55,504 nt of DNA from Desulfobacter curvatus DSM 3379 (GTDB taxonomy: Bacteria > Desulfobacterota > Desulfobacteria > Desulfobacterales > Desulfobacteraceae), in contig NZ_KB893060.1 in the NCBI RefSeq assembly GCF_000373985.1, forward strand, positions 1 to 55,504. Reading direction: 5' to 3'. A program made the position numbers and the translations under genes. Shown here piece after piece: positions 7,235 through 15,715 of the stretch; within the stretch, counting starts at the first letter, position 1; every line of letters starts with the position of its first letter. A model generated the notes under the pieces. The model searched no databases, had not been told where the DNA came from, and saw nothing but the letters and a program-made list of their open reading frames with translations.

Positions 7235-8404
7235 ATGCCAATTGCAGACAAGATGGTCGGAATTGTAAAATCCGCATCCATGATTCGAAAAATGTTTGAG
7301 GAAGGCATCCGGATGAGAGAACAGTTCGGGGCTGATAATGTGTTTGATTTTTCTTTGGGAAATCCCGATGTTCCCCCGCCGCCGGTGGTCAAGGAAACGA
7401 TTCTGGACCTGATCAACGATGCCGCAACCTCCCACGGATATATGCCCAATGCCGGATACCCCTGGGTGCGCCAGGCCGTCGCCGATTACCTGAACGCCCA
7501 GTGCGGCGTTGGGATGACTGCGGATCTGGTGGTCATGAGTGTAGGCGCGGCCGGTGCGTTGAATGATACCTTAAAAGCCTTGGTCAATCCCGGCGAAGAG
7601 GTTTTGGTGCCGGCCCCCTATTTTGTGGGGTACAACCAGTATGCTTTTATTGCCGGTGCCAGCCTTAAAACCGTCTCTACCCAGCCCGATTTCCATTTGG
7701 ATCTTGGCGCCATTGAGGCCGCCATTAATAAAGAGACCCGCGTCATGCTCGTCAATTCCCCCAACAACCCCACGGGCGTGGTCTACACCAAACAGGAGCT
7801 GGATGAACTGGGGCAGCTTTTAGAAAAGAAGAGCCGGGAGTTTGGTAAGCGCATTTATCTGATTTCGGACGAACCCTACCGCAAGATTGCCTATGATGTG
7901 GATGTGCCCTGGATGTTCGGCGTATATGACCATACCATTGTTTTGACCTCCTATTCCAAGGAACTCTCTTTGGCCGGCGAACGTGTGGGATATCTTGCGG
8001 TTCATCCTGCTGCTGAAGATGCGGCGTTGATTGCAGCAGCCGCCGGCGTGGCCAACACCATGATGTTTGTCAACGCCCCGGCCTTGTTCCAGCAGGTGGT
8101 GGGAAAGCTGCAGGGGGTTTGTGTGGATATTGATATCTATCGAAAGCGCAGGGACCTTGTCTGTGACGGGCTTGCTGCGGCAGGGTATGAGTTTAACGTA
8201 CCCGAAGGTGCATTCTACCTGTTTCCCAAGACCCCCATTGAGAATGATGTGGAATTTGCGGGCCTGCTTAAAGAGGAGAATATTTTGGTTGTGCCCGGTT
8301 CCGGATTCGGCGGACCCGGCCATTTCCGCCTCTCCTATGCGGTACCTGAACAGGCCATTATAAATTCCATGCCCGGGTTTAAACGGGCTATGGAAAAGGT
8401 TTAA
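7235..8404 (+). CDS. PLP-dependent aminotransferase, class I/II
   Basis: A 389-residue fold-type I aminotransferase of normal length. Key marks: VNSPNNPTGVVY (cofactor and substrate contact), DEPYRKI with the PLP-pairing Asp, SYSKELSLAGERVGY with the Schiff-base Lys at residue 242, and a C-terminal arginine in FRLSYAV for the substrate carboxylate. GAGGTG lies before ATG 7235. It precedes, across a convergent permease gene, the iorAB-paaK-TRAP genes for aromatic keto acids and aryl acids. An aromatic or broad amino acid specificity (amino acid to 2-oxo acid) is therefore the best guess, but the sequence alone does not fix it; aspartate aminotransferase-like activity is possible. Confidence 0.88.
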   Translation: MPIADKMVGIVKSASMIRKMFEEGIRMREQFGADNVFDFSLGNPDVPPPPVVKETILDLINDAATSHGYMPNAGYPWVRQAVADYLNAQCGVGMTADLVVMSVGAAGALNDTLKALVNPGEEVLVPAPYFVGYNQYAFIAGASLKTVSTQPDFHLDLGAIEAAINKETRVMLVNSPNNPTGVVYTKQELDELGQLLEKKSREFGKRIYLISDEPYRKIAYDVDVPWMFGVYDHTIVLTSYSKELSLAGERVGYLAVHPAAEDAALIAAAAGVANTMMFVNAPALFQQVVGKLQGVCVDIDIYRKRRDLVCDGLAAAGYEFNVPEGAFYLFPKTPIENDVEFAGLLKEENILVVPGSGFGGPGHFRLSYAVPEQAIINSMPGFKRAMEKV

Positions 8405-8423
8405 AAGCTAAAATAACGCCATT

Positions 8424-8493
8424 TTAACCACGGAAGACACGGAAAGTTAGGGCACAAAGCCCTTTCCGTGTCTTCCGTGCTTTCCGTGGTTAA
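8424..8493. repeat. inverted repeat between convergent genes, likely bidirectional terminator
   Basis: CACGGAAGACACGGAAAG (ending at 8446) is perfectly complementary to CTTTCCGTGTCTTCCGTG (8462-8479), and a further CTTTCCGTGGTTAA copy follows at 8480-8493, so alternative stems are possible. A T-run follows on the plus strand. It separates the aminotransferase from the convergent permease gene. A similar but not identical stem lies at 34703-34759. Confidence 0.65.
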
Positions 8494-8510
8494 GTCTAAT
8501 TTTTTCAAGT

Positions 8511-9917
8511 TTAGCGATCCGATAGGGCGGCCTTGGATACGCCCTTTGTTTCTTTTTTCTCATACTCAAGAATAAAAAACAGAACCGCGCCGACAATCAG
8601 GGCCATGGTCGGTCCGGACCAGAATGCACTGCCCCAAAGCTTGGTATAGTTGGCTGACACCAGCGCTGCCGCCATAATGCCGGCAATGCCGCGCTGGACA
8701 TTTGTGGTGCAAAGGGTCAGCGCAAGATAGATACACAGATAGCCCTGAATCAGAAGGGTCAGGCCGAATCCGATCAGCTTGCCGGGCAGGATGACTTGAA
8801 CCAGCGGATGAAATACCATGGCCAGGCTCATGCCCCAGAAAATGGAGGTGGCCCCGCCCCAGTAGGAGGGCTCCTGTTCAGGTGTTGAGTGTTTATACCG
8901 GTTCACCACCAGGGCCTGGCCGCCTGTCCACTGGGGGCCGCAAAGAGGCAGAAATGGCAGGAAAAGGCCTTGAACGCCATTTCTGATGGCAGTGATAATG
9001 TGATTGCGACGAACTTCGAACACAATGCGTTCATCTTTGCGGGCCTCGTTGCAGTCTTCGATCATCGTCTTCAGCACCAGAATATCACCGAATGCCAGCA
9101 CATAGGCGACAATGGCCAGGGAGAGCGCCGCCATCCATTGACCGGCAGACGGCATGCCCACGCTCATCACGGAAAAAGATGAAAGCATCTCCCCAAACGG
9201 GGCATCAATGATAATCCTGTCAAACATTCCCGAAGGCGGCGCAATTTCACCGGTGACCAGCCCAACGCAATATCCAATGATAAATCCGGGGGCAATCCCG
9301 AAACCTGCCACCCAGGTGAACAGATTTGATCTGGCCCTGAACCTCAGAGCCCGGGACGAGAACAGAATAAAAAAGCTGGCCAGAGCGGCCACGCTGAAGG
9401 CCACCGGCATTTTACCGATAAACGGCTGGCCCGGATCAAACACCCGCATCAAGGAGGCGAATCCTGCGCCCAAAAGAATACCGGACCGCATGGAGATGGG
9501 AAAGTTTTTGATAATCCAGCGGGTAATGCCGGTGATACCAAAGACCAGAAATATCAGCCCCACAATCACCTGCAGGGCAATCAGCGCCTGGATACGTTCC
9601 GGTCCGGGATCAAATCCTGTTAAAAAAGAGATATACAACGGCACTCCCGCAGTAATCCAGCCGCTGATGGAGGGATCTCCAAAAGAGGTATGCAGCAGAT
9701 AGAAGAAATTGTTGATCACGACCATCAGCACCGCGATTTCAAGGGGGATGCCCAGCACTTTGACCATGGCCGCAGTGATTCCCAGCGGGATGCAGCTCAA
9801 TATGGCGCCCTGGATAAAGTCTTGGTACTCAAGCCTGTAATGAACAAATGGAATGCGCAGCTTAAGCGGTCCCCCGGCATATGGCAGTTCATGTCCTTTT
9901 TCATGGGTGGTATTCAT
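8511..9917 (-). CDS. multi-pass permease, xanthine/uracil (NCS2)-like
   Basis: A 468-residue integral membrane protein with about 12-13 hydrophobic segments and short cytoplasmic loops. The layout (a membrane-embedded core with GAGFASLM and CGPQWTGG-type glycine-rich turns) recalls the NCS2 xanthine/uracil permease and related SulP-like folds, but I do not see the diagnostic NCS2 signature clearly, so the family call is tentative. AGGAGG sits before the start at 9917. It is divergent from iorA and convergent with the aminotransferase, so it could import or export an aromatic acid or purine; the substrate is not determined. Confidence 0.7.
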   Translation of the reverse strand: MNTTHEKGHELPYAGGPLKLRIPFVHYRLEYQDFIQGAILSCIPLGITAAMVKVLGIPLEIAVLMVVINNFFYLLHTSFGDPSISGWITAGVPLYISFLTGFDPGPERIQALIALQVIVGLIFLVFGITGITRWIIKNFPISMRSGILLGAGFASLMRVFDPGQPFIGKMPVAFSVAALASFFILFSSRALRFRARSNLFTWVAGFGIAPGFIIGYCVGLVTGEIAPPSGMFDRIIIDAPFGEMLSSFSVMSVGMPSAGQWMAALSLAIVAYVLAFGDILVLKTMIEDCNEARKDERIVFEVRRNHIITAIRNGVQGLFLPFLPLCGPQWTGGQALVVNRYKHSTPEQEPSYWGGATSIFWGMSLAMVFHPLVQVILPGKLIGFGLTLLIQGYLCIYLALTLCTTNVQRGIAGIMAAALVSANYTKLWGSAFWSGPTMALIVGAVLFFILEYEKKETKGVSKAALSDR

Positions 9918-9998
9918 TTGAAAACCTCCTGGTAAAACAATTTGTCGAAAGTTGTTTGTCCGGCTGCGGCATCAATGGTTCTGCCGTCCGCACGGCGC

Positions 9999-10033
9999 CC
10001 CTGGGACCGGTAGCGCAACTGCCGGTCCCAGGG
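9999..10033. repeat. perfect hairpin in the permease-iorA intergenic region
   Basis: Arms CCCTGGGACCGG and CCGGTCCCAGGG are perfect, with an 11-base loop. The whole gap 9918-10247 is 330 bases between divergent genes and must hold both promoters; I could not pick convincing -35/-10 pairs. The hairpin lies in what would be the leader of the permease transcript and lacks a T-run. Confidence 0.55.
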
Positions 10034-10247
10034 CTGAAGTATTTCGAGGATTAGAATTTCAGACCAACGCCGTAATCGGCAAAATTTACGGTTTTCGGTC
10101 GGGCACTAATCTATGCAGCGCTTAGCCGGCCCATGCGCAGACGCCTTTAATTCCCAACGATTTCAACAAATAAATTGATTTTTGTCTGATTTTTTGGCAT
10201 GTTGCTGTCCGCAGAAACACAAGATGAAACCATTTGAGGTTAACTAA

Positions 10248-12062
10248 ATGAACACAAAACGACTGATGCTGGGAAACGAAGCGTTAGCCTATGGGCTGCT
10301 GAAAAACGGTTGCCAGATGGCCTGCGCCTACCCCGGTACCCCTTCTTCGGAAATTTTGTCCGCAGTTGTTGCCCTGAAAAAAGAGATGGATCTGGATATT
10401 CACGCCCAGTGGGCCGTGAATGAAAAAGTGGCATTTGAAACCGCTTATGCAGGCGCCCAGGCCGGGCTTAGAACAACGGTTGCCATGAAACAGGTTGGAT
10501 TGAACGTGGCTGCCGACCCTTTGATGAGTTCCGTATATTTAGGCGTGAAGGGAGGTTTTCTGGTGATCAGTGCCGATGATCCCGGCCCCCACTCCTCCCA
10601 GACCGAACAGGATTCACGCCTGATGGCGGTCATGGCCAAGCTGCCGGTGCTGGATCCGGATTCCCCGGGCCAGGCGGCAGAGCTTGCCGGCATCGCCTTC
10701 GAGTTGTCCGAAGCCTTTGAAATTCCGGTGATGCTGCGGCCCACCACCCGGGTGTGCCACTCCCGCCAGAGCATGGACGTGGAAAAAGTTGACATAACAT
10801 GGCGCGAGGCCGCCTTTGAAAAAAATCCGGGCAGATGGGCAGCAACGCCAAAATTCCGCCTCCAGCTGCACAAGGAACTGGAAGCCAAACTTGCCAAAAT
10901 CGCAGATTATGAACCCACCCGCCCCCGGCTGGTATCCGGCAGGGCCAAAGATGGTGGGCAAGCCATAGTCGTGGCCGGTGTGGCCGCGGCCAATGCCAGG
11001 GACATTATTAAAAAAAGAAACCTGGATATTCCCGTGTACCAGGTGGTTCAGCCCTTTCCCTTACACAAGGAGTTCATCAGACAAATGGACACCTACGATG
11101 AAATCCTGGTGCTGGAAGAAACTTGGGGCGTCATTGAGATGCAGCTGGCAGACAAAAACCGGGTTAAAGGTAAAAACACGGGCTTTATCTCTCCGGCGGG
11201 TGAATTGTTGCCCGAAAACGTGGAAGAACGAATCTGCGCCTTTGCCGGTGTGGATTATCAGGCCCCGCAGATTACCATGATGCCGGGACGGCGTCCCACC
11301 CTGTGCGCAGGCTGCCCCCACCGGGCCAGTTTTTATGCCATTAAAAAGGTTGCCCCCAAAGGTATCTTCACCAGCGACATCGGATGCTACACACTGGGCT
11401 GCAACCTCGGGGCCGTGGATACGGTTACTTGTATGGGGGCCGGCATAAGCCAGGCCGCGGGTTTCACCATTGCCTATGCCAAAAACAGGAAACAGCCGCC
11501 CGTCTTTTCCACAATCGGCGACTCCACCTTTTTCCATTCGGGTATTCCCGGGTTGATCGAAACCGTTACCAAAAAAATCCCTTACGTTCTGGTAATCCTG
11601 GACAACCGGACCACGGCCATGACCGGCCACCAGCCAACACCGGCCACGGGCCGGGACGCCTCGGGCGATGCCTGCATTGCCGTGAATATTCCTGACATTG
11701 TCAAAGGCTGCGGGGTGAATTTCATCAAAACTGCAGACCCATATGACCTGCCGGCATTTATCGACATTCTCAAAGAGGCAAGCGCCTATTGCAAAGAAAA
11801 CGGACCGGCTGTGGTCATTGCCGAACATCCCTGTTTGCTTGACATGGACAAGGGCGAACTCAAGGCATCCTTTAAAAAAGTAATCGTTGATAAAGATATT
11901 TGTGACGGCTGCGGATATTGCGTAAGCCAGTTTGAATGCCCGGCTTTGAGTATGGACAACGAGACTGAACAGGTCTGCATTGACCCCGGCCTTTGCACCG
12001 GATGCGCTGTTTGTTCCTTTGTCTGCCCCAAGGGCGCACTTGTACTTGAAAACCAGGAGTAA
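10248..12062 (+). CDS. iorA: indolepyruvate:ferredoxin oxidoreductase, alpha subunit
   Basis: Catalytic subunit of the enzyme that converts aryl pyruvates (indolepyruvate, phenylpyruvate, hydroxyphenylpyruvate) plus CoA to aryl-acetyl-CoA, CO2 and reduced ferredoxin, or the reverse. Length (604) is typical. Order: N-terminal pyrimidine-binding domain (GNEALAYGLL, AYPGTPSSE), middle domain, TPP domain with GDSTFFHSG and DNRTTAMTGHQPTP, then a C-terminal two-cluster ferredoxin (CDGCGYC...CP and CTGCAVCSFVCP). The first cluster has a longer gap before its last cysteine, as is common in this subunit. iorB follows after five bases and paaK after that, forming one transcription unit. GAGGTT precedes ATG 10248. 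Confidence 0.96.
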   Translation: MNTKRLMLGNEALAYGLLKNGCQMACAYPGTPSSEILSAVVALKKEMDLDIHAQWAVNEKVAFETAYAGAQAGLRTTVAMKQVGLNVAADPLMSSVYLGVKGGFLVISADDPGPHSSQTEQDSRLMAVMAKLPVLDPDSPGQAAELAGIAFELSEAFEIPVMLRPTTRVCHSRQSMDVEKVDITWREAAFEKNPGRWAATPKFRLQLHKELEAKLAKIADYEPTRPRLVSGRAKDGGQAIVVAGVAAANARDIIKKRNLDIPVYQVVQPFPLHKEFIRQMDTYDEILVLEETWGVIEMQLADKNRVKGKNTGFISPAGELLPENVEERICAFAGVDYQAPQITMMPGRRPTLCAGCPHRASFYAIKKVAPKGIFTSDIGCYTLGCNLGAVDTVTCMGAGISQAAGFTIAYAKNRKQPPVFSTIGDSTFFHSGIPGLIETVTKKIPYVLVILDNRTTAMTGHQPTPATGRDASGDACIAVNIPDIVKGCGVNFIKTADPYDLPAFIDILKEASAYCKENGPAVVIAEHPCLLDMDKGELKASFKKVIVDKDICDGCGYCVSQFECPALSMDNETEQVCIDPGLCTGCAVCSFVCPKGALVLENQE

Positions 12063-12067
12063 ATATC

Positions 12068-12613
12068 ATGTCTAATAATCAGATTATCATTTCAGGCCTG
12101 GGTGGCCAGGGGGTTCTTTTTATAACAAAACTGCTGGCAGGGGCTGCCATGGCCGACAATCTTCCCGTACTCACCTCAGAAACTCACGGTATGGCCCAGC
12201 GGGGTGGAAATGTCATTTCCTATCTTAAGATCGGTGATTTTTCAGGGCCGCTGATCCGGCCTGCCACGGCAGATGCCTTGATTGCCCTGAAAGCGGAAAG
12301 CTTTGCCCACCATTCCTATTTTCTCAAACCAGGTGGCTTGGCCGTGGTGAACAGTTCCGATCCTGTTGAAGATGACAGGTACCGGGTGTTCTCCGGGGAC
12401 GCCGCCGCTTTGGCCGAAGCGGCCGGCAACGTACGCAGCGAAAATGTAGCCATGCTGGGGTTTTTCCTAGGCGCCATGAAAGACAACACCCAGGTCTTCA
12501 ACCCGGACAGTCTTGCCCGCATGATCAAGGAAAAATTCCAGACAAAACCTGCGGTGGCGGAAAATGTATTGAGCCTGCTTGAATCAGGCATACAACTATA
12601 TGAAAAAAGGTAA
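12068..12613 (+). CDS. iorB: indolepyruvate:ferredoxin oxidoreductase, beta subunit
   Basis: A 181-residue subunit that pairs with IorA. It is the 2-oxoacid oxidoreductase gamma-type domain, with IIISGLGGQGVLFITKLLAG at the start and the SETHGMAQRGG motif that contacts the TPP centre. Length agrees with the short, single-domain IorB form. CAGGAG lies before the start and only five bases separate it from iorA. Its 3' end nearly touches the start of paaK at 12618, so the three genes are translated together. Cytoplasmic. Confidence 0.95.
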   Translation: MSNNQIIISGLGGQGVLFITKLLAGAAMADNLPVLTSETHGMAQRGGNVISYLKIGDFSGPLIRPATADALIALKAESFAHHSYFLKPGGLAVVNSSDPVEDDRYRVFSGDAAALAEAAGNVRSENVAMLGFFLGAMKDNTQVFNPDSLARMIKEKFQTKPAVAENVLSLLESGIQLYEKR

Positions 12614-12617
12614 GTTA

Positions 12618-13901
12618 ATGAGTTTTATCCCTTCAAATATAACCGGCGAACAGATCGCAGATATTCAGGAGCAAGGTCTGAAATGGACCGTTTCCCACGC
12701 CTATAACAACAGCCCTTATTACAAAAATAAGCTCGAAGATGCAGGGTGCAGGCCCGAAGATATTAAACGCCTTGATGATCTGGAAAACCTGCCCTTTACG
12801 GATAAGCACGACTTTCTTAAGGACTATCCCTTTCCGTTGCGGTCTGTCCCAATGTCCGACATCGTACGGATCCACGGTTCTTCCGGGACCACAGGTAAAA
12901 GAAAGATCCTGTGCTACACAAGAGAGGATGTGGACAACTGGGCCAACATCTTTGCCCGGTGCTATGAGTTGGCCGGTGTGACCAAAACGGACCGGGTTCA
13001 GATTGCCGTGGGCTACGGGCTCTGGACGGCAGGTGTAGGTTTTCAGAACGGGTGCGAGCGTTTGGGTGCCATGGCCGTTCCCTTGGGGCCAGCCAACGTG
13101 GACATGCACATAGACATGCTTATGGATCTTGAATCCACGGTATTTTGCTCCACAGCTTCCATGGCCCTTCTCATGTCCGAAGAAATTGAAAAACGCAAAC
13201 TCACGGAAAAAGTCAAATTAAAGACCATCATTTTAGGTGCCGAACGCCACAGCGCGTCCATGCGTAAACGCATCCAGGAGATTACCGGAGCCGAACATAT
13301 CCATGACATCTATGGCATGACCGAGCTTTACGGCCCCGGCACAGGCCTTGACTGTAGGGAACACGCAGGAATTCATTATTGGGCCGACCATTTTATCTTT
13401 GAAGTGATAGACCCGGTGACCCTGAAACCGGTGCCTGTCGGGGAAGAAGGAGAGCTTGTGGTCACCACCCTGAAAAAACAGGGAACCCCGTTAATCCGGT
13501 ACCGTACCCATGATGTCACCCGGCTGATCTCCGGGGCCTGTGCCTGCGGCAACCCCTTCCCCCGGCATGCCAGGATCTCCGGCCGAACAGATGACATGTT
13601 TATTTTCAGGGCCGTAAATATTTATCCCAGCCAGATTGATCATATCCTAGGCGACATTGACGGGGTGGGCAGTGAATACCAGATTCACCTGAACCAGGAT
13701 GCAGACGGCAGGGATTATATGACCATCCGGGTGGAGCGTACCAATGGTGCCGGGGCAGGAGAAGACAACGGCCTGGCCGACCAGGTCTCCGGCCGGATCC
13801 GTAAAAAACTGCTGGTCAGATCCCAGGTTGAAATTGTGGATTACGGCGATTTGCCCCGGACAGAAAAAAAGAGTAAACGGGTGTTTGATACAAGAAACTA
13901 G
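12618..13901 (+). CDS. paaK: phenylacetate-CoA ligase family (AMP-forming)
   Basis: Activates aryl acetates to aryl-acetyl-CoA with ATP; the reaction can in principle run backwards to give ATP. Marks of the family: HGSSGTTGKRKILCYT (P-loop), YGMTELYGPG, YRTHDVTRL and GRTDDMFIFRAVNIYPSQ with the C-terminal domain that ends the fold. The glycine-rich loop has RKILCYT where many relatives have a PTVVGYT-like end. I start at ATG 12618, four bases after the iorB stop, with AAGG upstream; ATG 12600 would overlap iorB. Place and order after iorAB suggest that it hands over, or takes up, the aryl-acetyl-CoA made by IOR. Confidence 0.94.
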   Translation: MSFIPSNITGEQIADIQEQGLKWTVSHAYNNSPYYKNKLEDAGCRPEDIKRLDDLENLPFTDKHDFLKDYPFPLRSVPMSDIVRIHGSSGTTGKRKILCYTREDVDNWANIFARCYELAGVTKTDRVQIAVGYGLWTAGVGFQNGCERLGAMAVPLGPANVDMHIDMLMDLESTVFCSTASMALLMSEEIEKRKLTEKVKLKTIILGAERHSASMRKRIQEITGAEHIHDIYGMTELYGPGTGLDCREHAGIHYWADHFIFEVIDPVTLKPVPVGEEGELVVTTLKKQGTPLIRYRTHDVTRLISGACACGNPFPRHARISGRTDDMFIFRAVNIYPSQIDHILGDIDGVGSEYQIHLNQDADGRDYMTIRVERTNGAGAGEDNGLADQVSGRIRKKLLVRSQVEIVDYGDLPRTEKKSKRVFDTRN

Positions 13902-14187
13902 AAACAAGAGGGAGAAGCGCCTTTGGCGCCCATTTTATATGTCTGCTTATAGTTTCCAGGTTTCTGACTTAATAAAATAACATTAAACCGCGCATATTTG
14001 AGATATGTGCCCAGTGGCGAAACGTGGAAGACGGCTTAAAAGGCAAGGCATATGGGTGGTTTTATTTTGATCCCGGGCCTAGCCCAAAACAAACAATGAA
14101 ACTAAAGGCTCAAAACAAGACAAGGCTCAAATAGGCGCCGAAGGCGCTTCGCCCACTTGTTTCCTGTTTCTTGTCTCTAGTTTCTTG
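13891..14187. repeat. inverted repeat bracketing the paaK-dctP gap
   Basis: CAAGAAACTAGAAACAAG plus GAAGCGCCTTTGGCGCC (13891-13930) matches, in reverse, 14133-14187 (GGCGCCGAAGGCGCTTC ... CTAGTTTCTTG), with small gaps. The left arm starts in the last codons of paaK; the right arm ends just before the dctP ribosome site. The 200 bases between hold a smaller dyad at 13990-14010 (GCGCATAT / ATATGTGC) and otherwise no gene. A related CTTGTTTCCTGTT string recurs near 34675, so this is a dispersed repeat type. Confidence 0.6.
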
Positions 14188-14202
14188 AACAAAGGAGTTA
14201 AA

Positions 14203-15219
14203 ATGAAAAAAGTCTCATTATTTTTCTGTGTTCTGGCAGCGGTCGCCTTGGTTTCCGGTATCACCCCTGTAACGGCACGGGCCAAGGTCAGCTTAAACTA
14301 TGCAAATTTTCCCCCTGCGCCCACCTTTCCCTGTGTACAGATGGAACGATGGAAAACTGAAATTGAAAAACGCACGGACGGCGCCGTACAGATCAACACC
14401 TTTCCCGGTGGTACGCTTTTGGGGGCCAAGGACATGATGGACGGGGTTATCAACGGCCAGGCCGATATCGGTTGTATCTGCATGGCTTACCAGCCCGGCC
14501 GTTTCACCGTGACCAATGCCACAAGTCTGCCCCTGGAAATTCCCGATGCCAAAACCGGCAGCCTTGTGCTTTTGGACCTGTACAACAAATACCAGCCCAA
14601 GGCCTTTGACAAGGTCAAGGTGTTGACCATGTTTGTCACAGCCCCTGCCAACATCATGTCCAAGGCGCCTGTGGCCGAGCTTTCCGACCTCAAGGGATTG
14701 GATCTGCGTGCATCCGGAGGTGCGGCTCAGATTCTTAAATCCTGGGGCGCCAACCAGGTGGGCATGCCCATGTCAGACACCCCCGAAGCCCTGCAAAAAG
14801 GTGTGGTCAAGGGCCTTTTTTCCTCTTTGGAGGTGATGAAGGATCTTAAATTTGCGGAAATTTGCAAATACATCACCATTACCGACACCGTGATCTATCC
14901 CTTTGCCGTAATCATGAATAAAAGCGCCTGGAACAAACTGCCCGATAATGTTAAGCAGGTCATGGACGGCATGATCGAAGAACAGGCGGCCTGGACCGGC
15001 GAATACATGGACCGGCATGTCAGCGATTCCATTGCCTGGTCAAAGAAAGAACACCAGGTCGAGGTGATTACGCTGACGCCTGAACAAAAGACCGAGTGGA
15101 ATGCGCCACTTGCACCCATTACGGAAAGCTGGATCAAAAAAGCCAATGAAAGCGGTCTGCCCGGAGATCAGATTATAAAAGACATTAAAGAACTTATTGT
15201 GAAACGCACCGCAAAATAG
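14203..15219 (+). CDS. dctP: TRAP transporter solute-binding protein (DctP family)
   Basis: A periplasmic binding protein of 338 residues for a tripartite ATP-independent transporter. A signal peptide is clear: KK, then a hydrophobic core LFFCVLAAVALVSG, likely cleaved after ARA. Family features include a GGTLLGAKDMMDGVINGQAD region that lines the carboxylate site and the conserved helix around PEALQKGVVKGLFSS. AAAGGAG precedes ATG 14203, so this start is preferred over the upstream TTG. The membrane subunits follow at once. Linked to iorAB-paaK, an aromatic or aryl carboxylate ligand is likely, but this is inference. Confidence 0.95.
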   Translation: MKKVSLFFCVLAAVALVSGITPVTARAKVSLNYANFPPAPTFPCVQMERWKTEIEKRTDGAVQINTFPGGTLLGAKDMMDGVINGQADIGCICMAYQPGRFTVTNATSLPLEIPDAKTGSLVLLDLYNKYQPKAFDKVKVLTMFVTAPANIMSKAPVAELSDLKGLDLRASGGAAQILKSWGANQVGMPMSDTPEALQKGVVKGLFSSLEVMKDLKFAEICKYITITDTVIYPFAVIMNKSAWNKLPDNVKQVMDGMIEEQAAWTGEYMDRHVSDSIAWSKKEHQVEVITLTPEQKTEWNAPLAPITESWIKKANESGLPGDQIIKDIKELIVKRTAK

Positions 15220-15229
15220 CGATACACCC

Positions 15230-15715
15230 ATGGAAACCATTGAAAAAATAAGCGATGCCTTAAACCGGTGTGCCGGATTCATTGCCGGGATCATCCTGGT
15301 GTTCATGATTCTTTTAACCATGGGCAATATTGTGCTGCGCAGGGTCTGGGTGCCCATCCGGGGCACCTATGAAATCATGGGATTTGCAGGGGCCGTGATC
15401 ACGGCCCTTTCCATGGGCATTACCCAGAAAAAAAGAGAGCACATTCATGTGGACATTTTAATCAGCCGGTTTCCGAGAGGTGTCAAAAAGGCAGTATTTG
15501 CCGTGAACAATGGGTTATGCACCATTTTTTTTCTTGTGGCCGCCTGGTTTGTGGGCCGGCGGGGCATGACCCTTCTTGAAACAGGCGAGGTGTCGGAAAC
15601 CCTTAGAATGGTCTATTATCCCTTTGCCTTTGTGGTCGCATTCGGCTGCTTTTTGCTGGCTGCCATGCTGTTTATTGATCTGGTCAAATTATTTATTCTA
15701 AAGGATTCCAAATGA
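15230..15715 (+). CDS. dctQ: TRAP transporter small membrane subunit (DctQ family)
   Basis: A 161-residue protein with four predicted membrane helices (IIAGIILVFMILLTMGNIVL and three more), typical of DctQ. The motif KKREHIHVD after the second helix is the family hallmark. It starts ten bases after dctP and overlaps dctM by four bases (ATGA), so the subunits are co-translated. It pairs with DctM to form the sodium- or proton-driven importer of the ligand bound by DctP. Confidence 0.94.
   Translation: METIEKISDALNRCAGFIAGIILVFMILLTMGNIVLRRVWVPIRGTYEIMGFAGAVITALSMGITQKKREHIHVDILISRFPRGVKKAVFAVNNGLCTIFFLVAAWFVGRRGMTLLETGEVSETLRMVYYPFAFVVAFGCFLLAAMLFIDLVKLFILKDSK

Noticed and set aside
10070..10247. 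A sigma54 promoter upstream of iorA at TTGGCATGTTGC
   Set aside because: The GG and GC are not ten bases apart, so the -24/-12 spacing is wrong.
11061..11828. A 255-codon minus-strand frame opposite iorA
   Set aside because: Shadow of the real iorA coding frame; its product has no recognisable motif.
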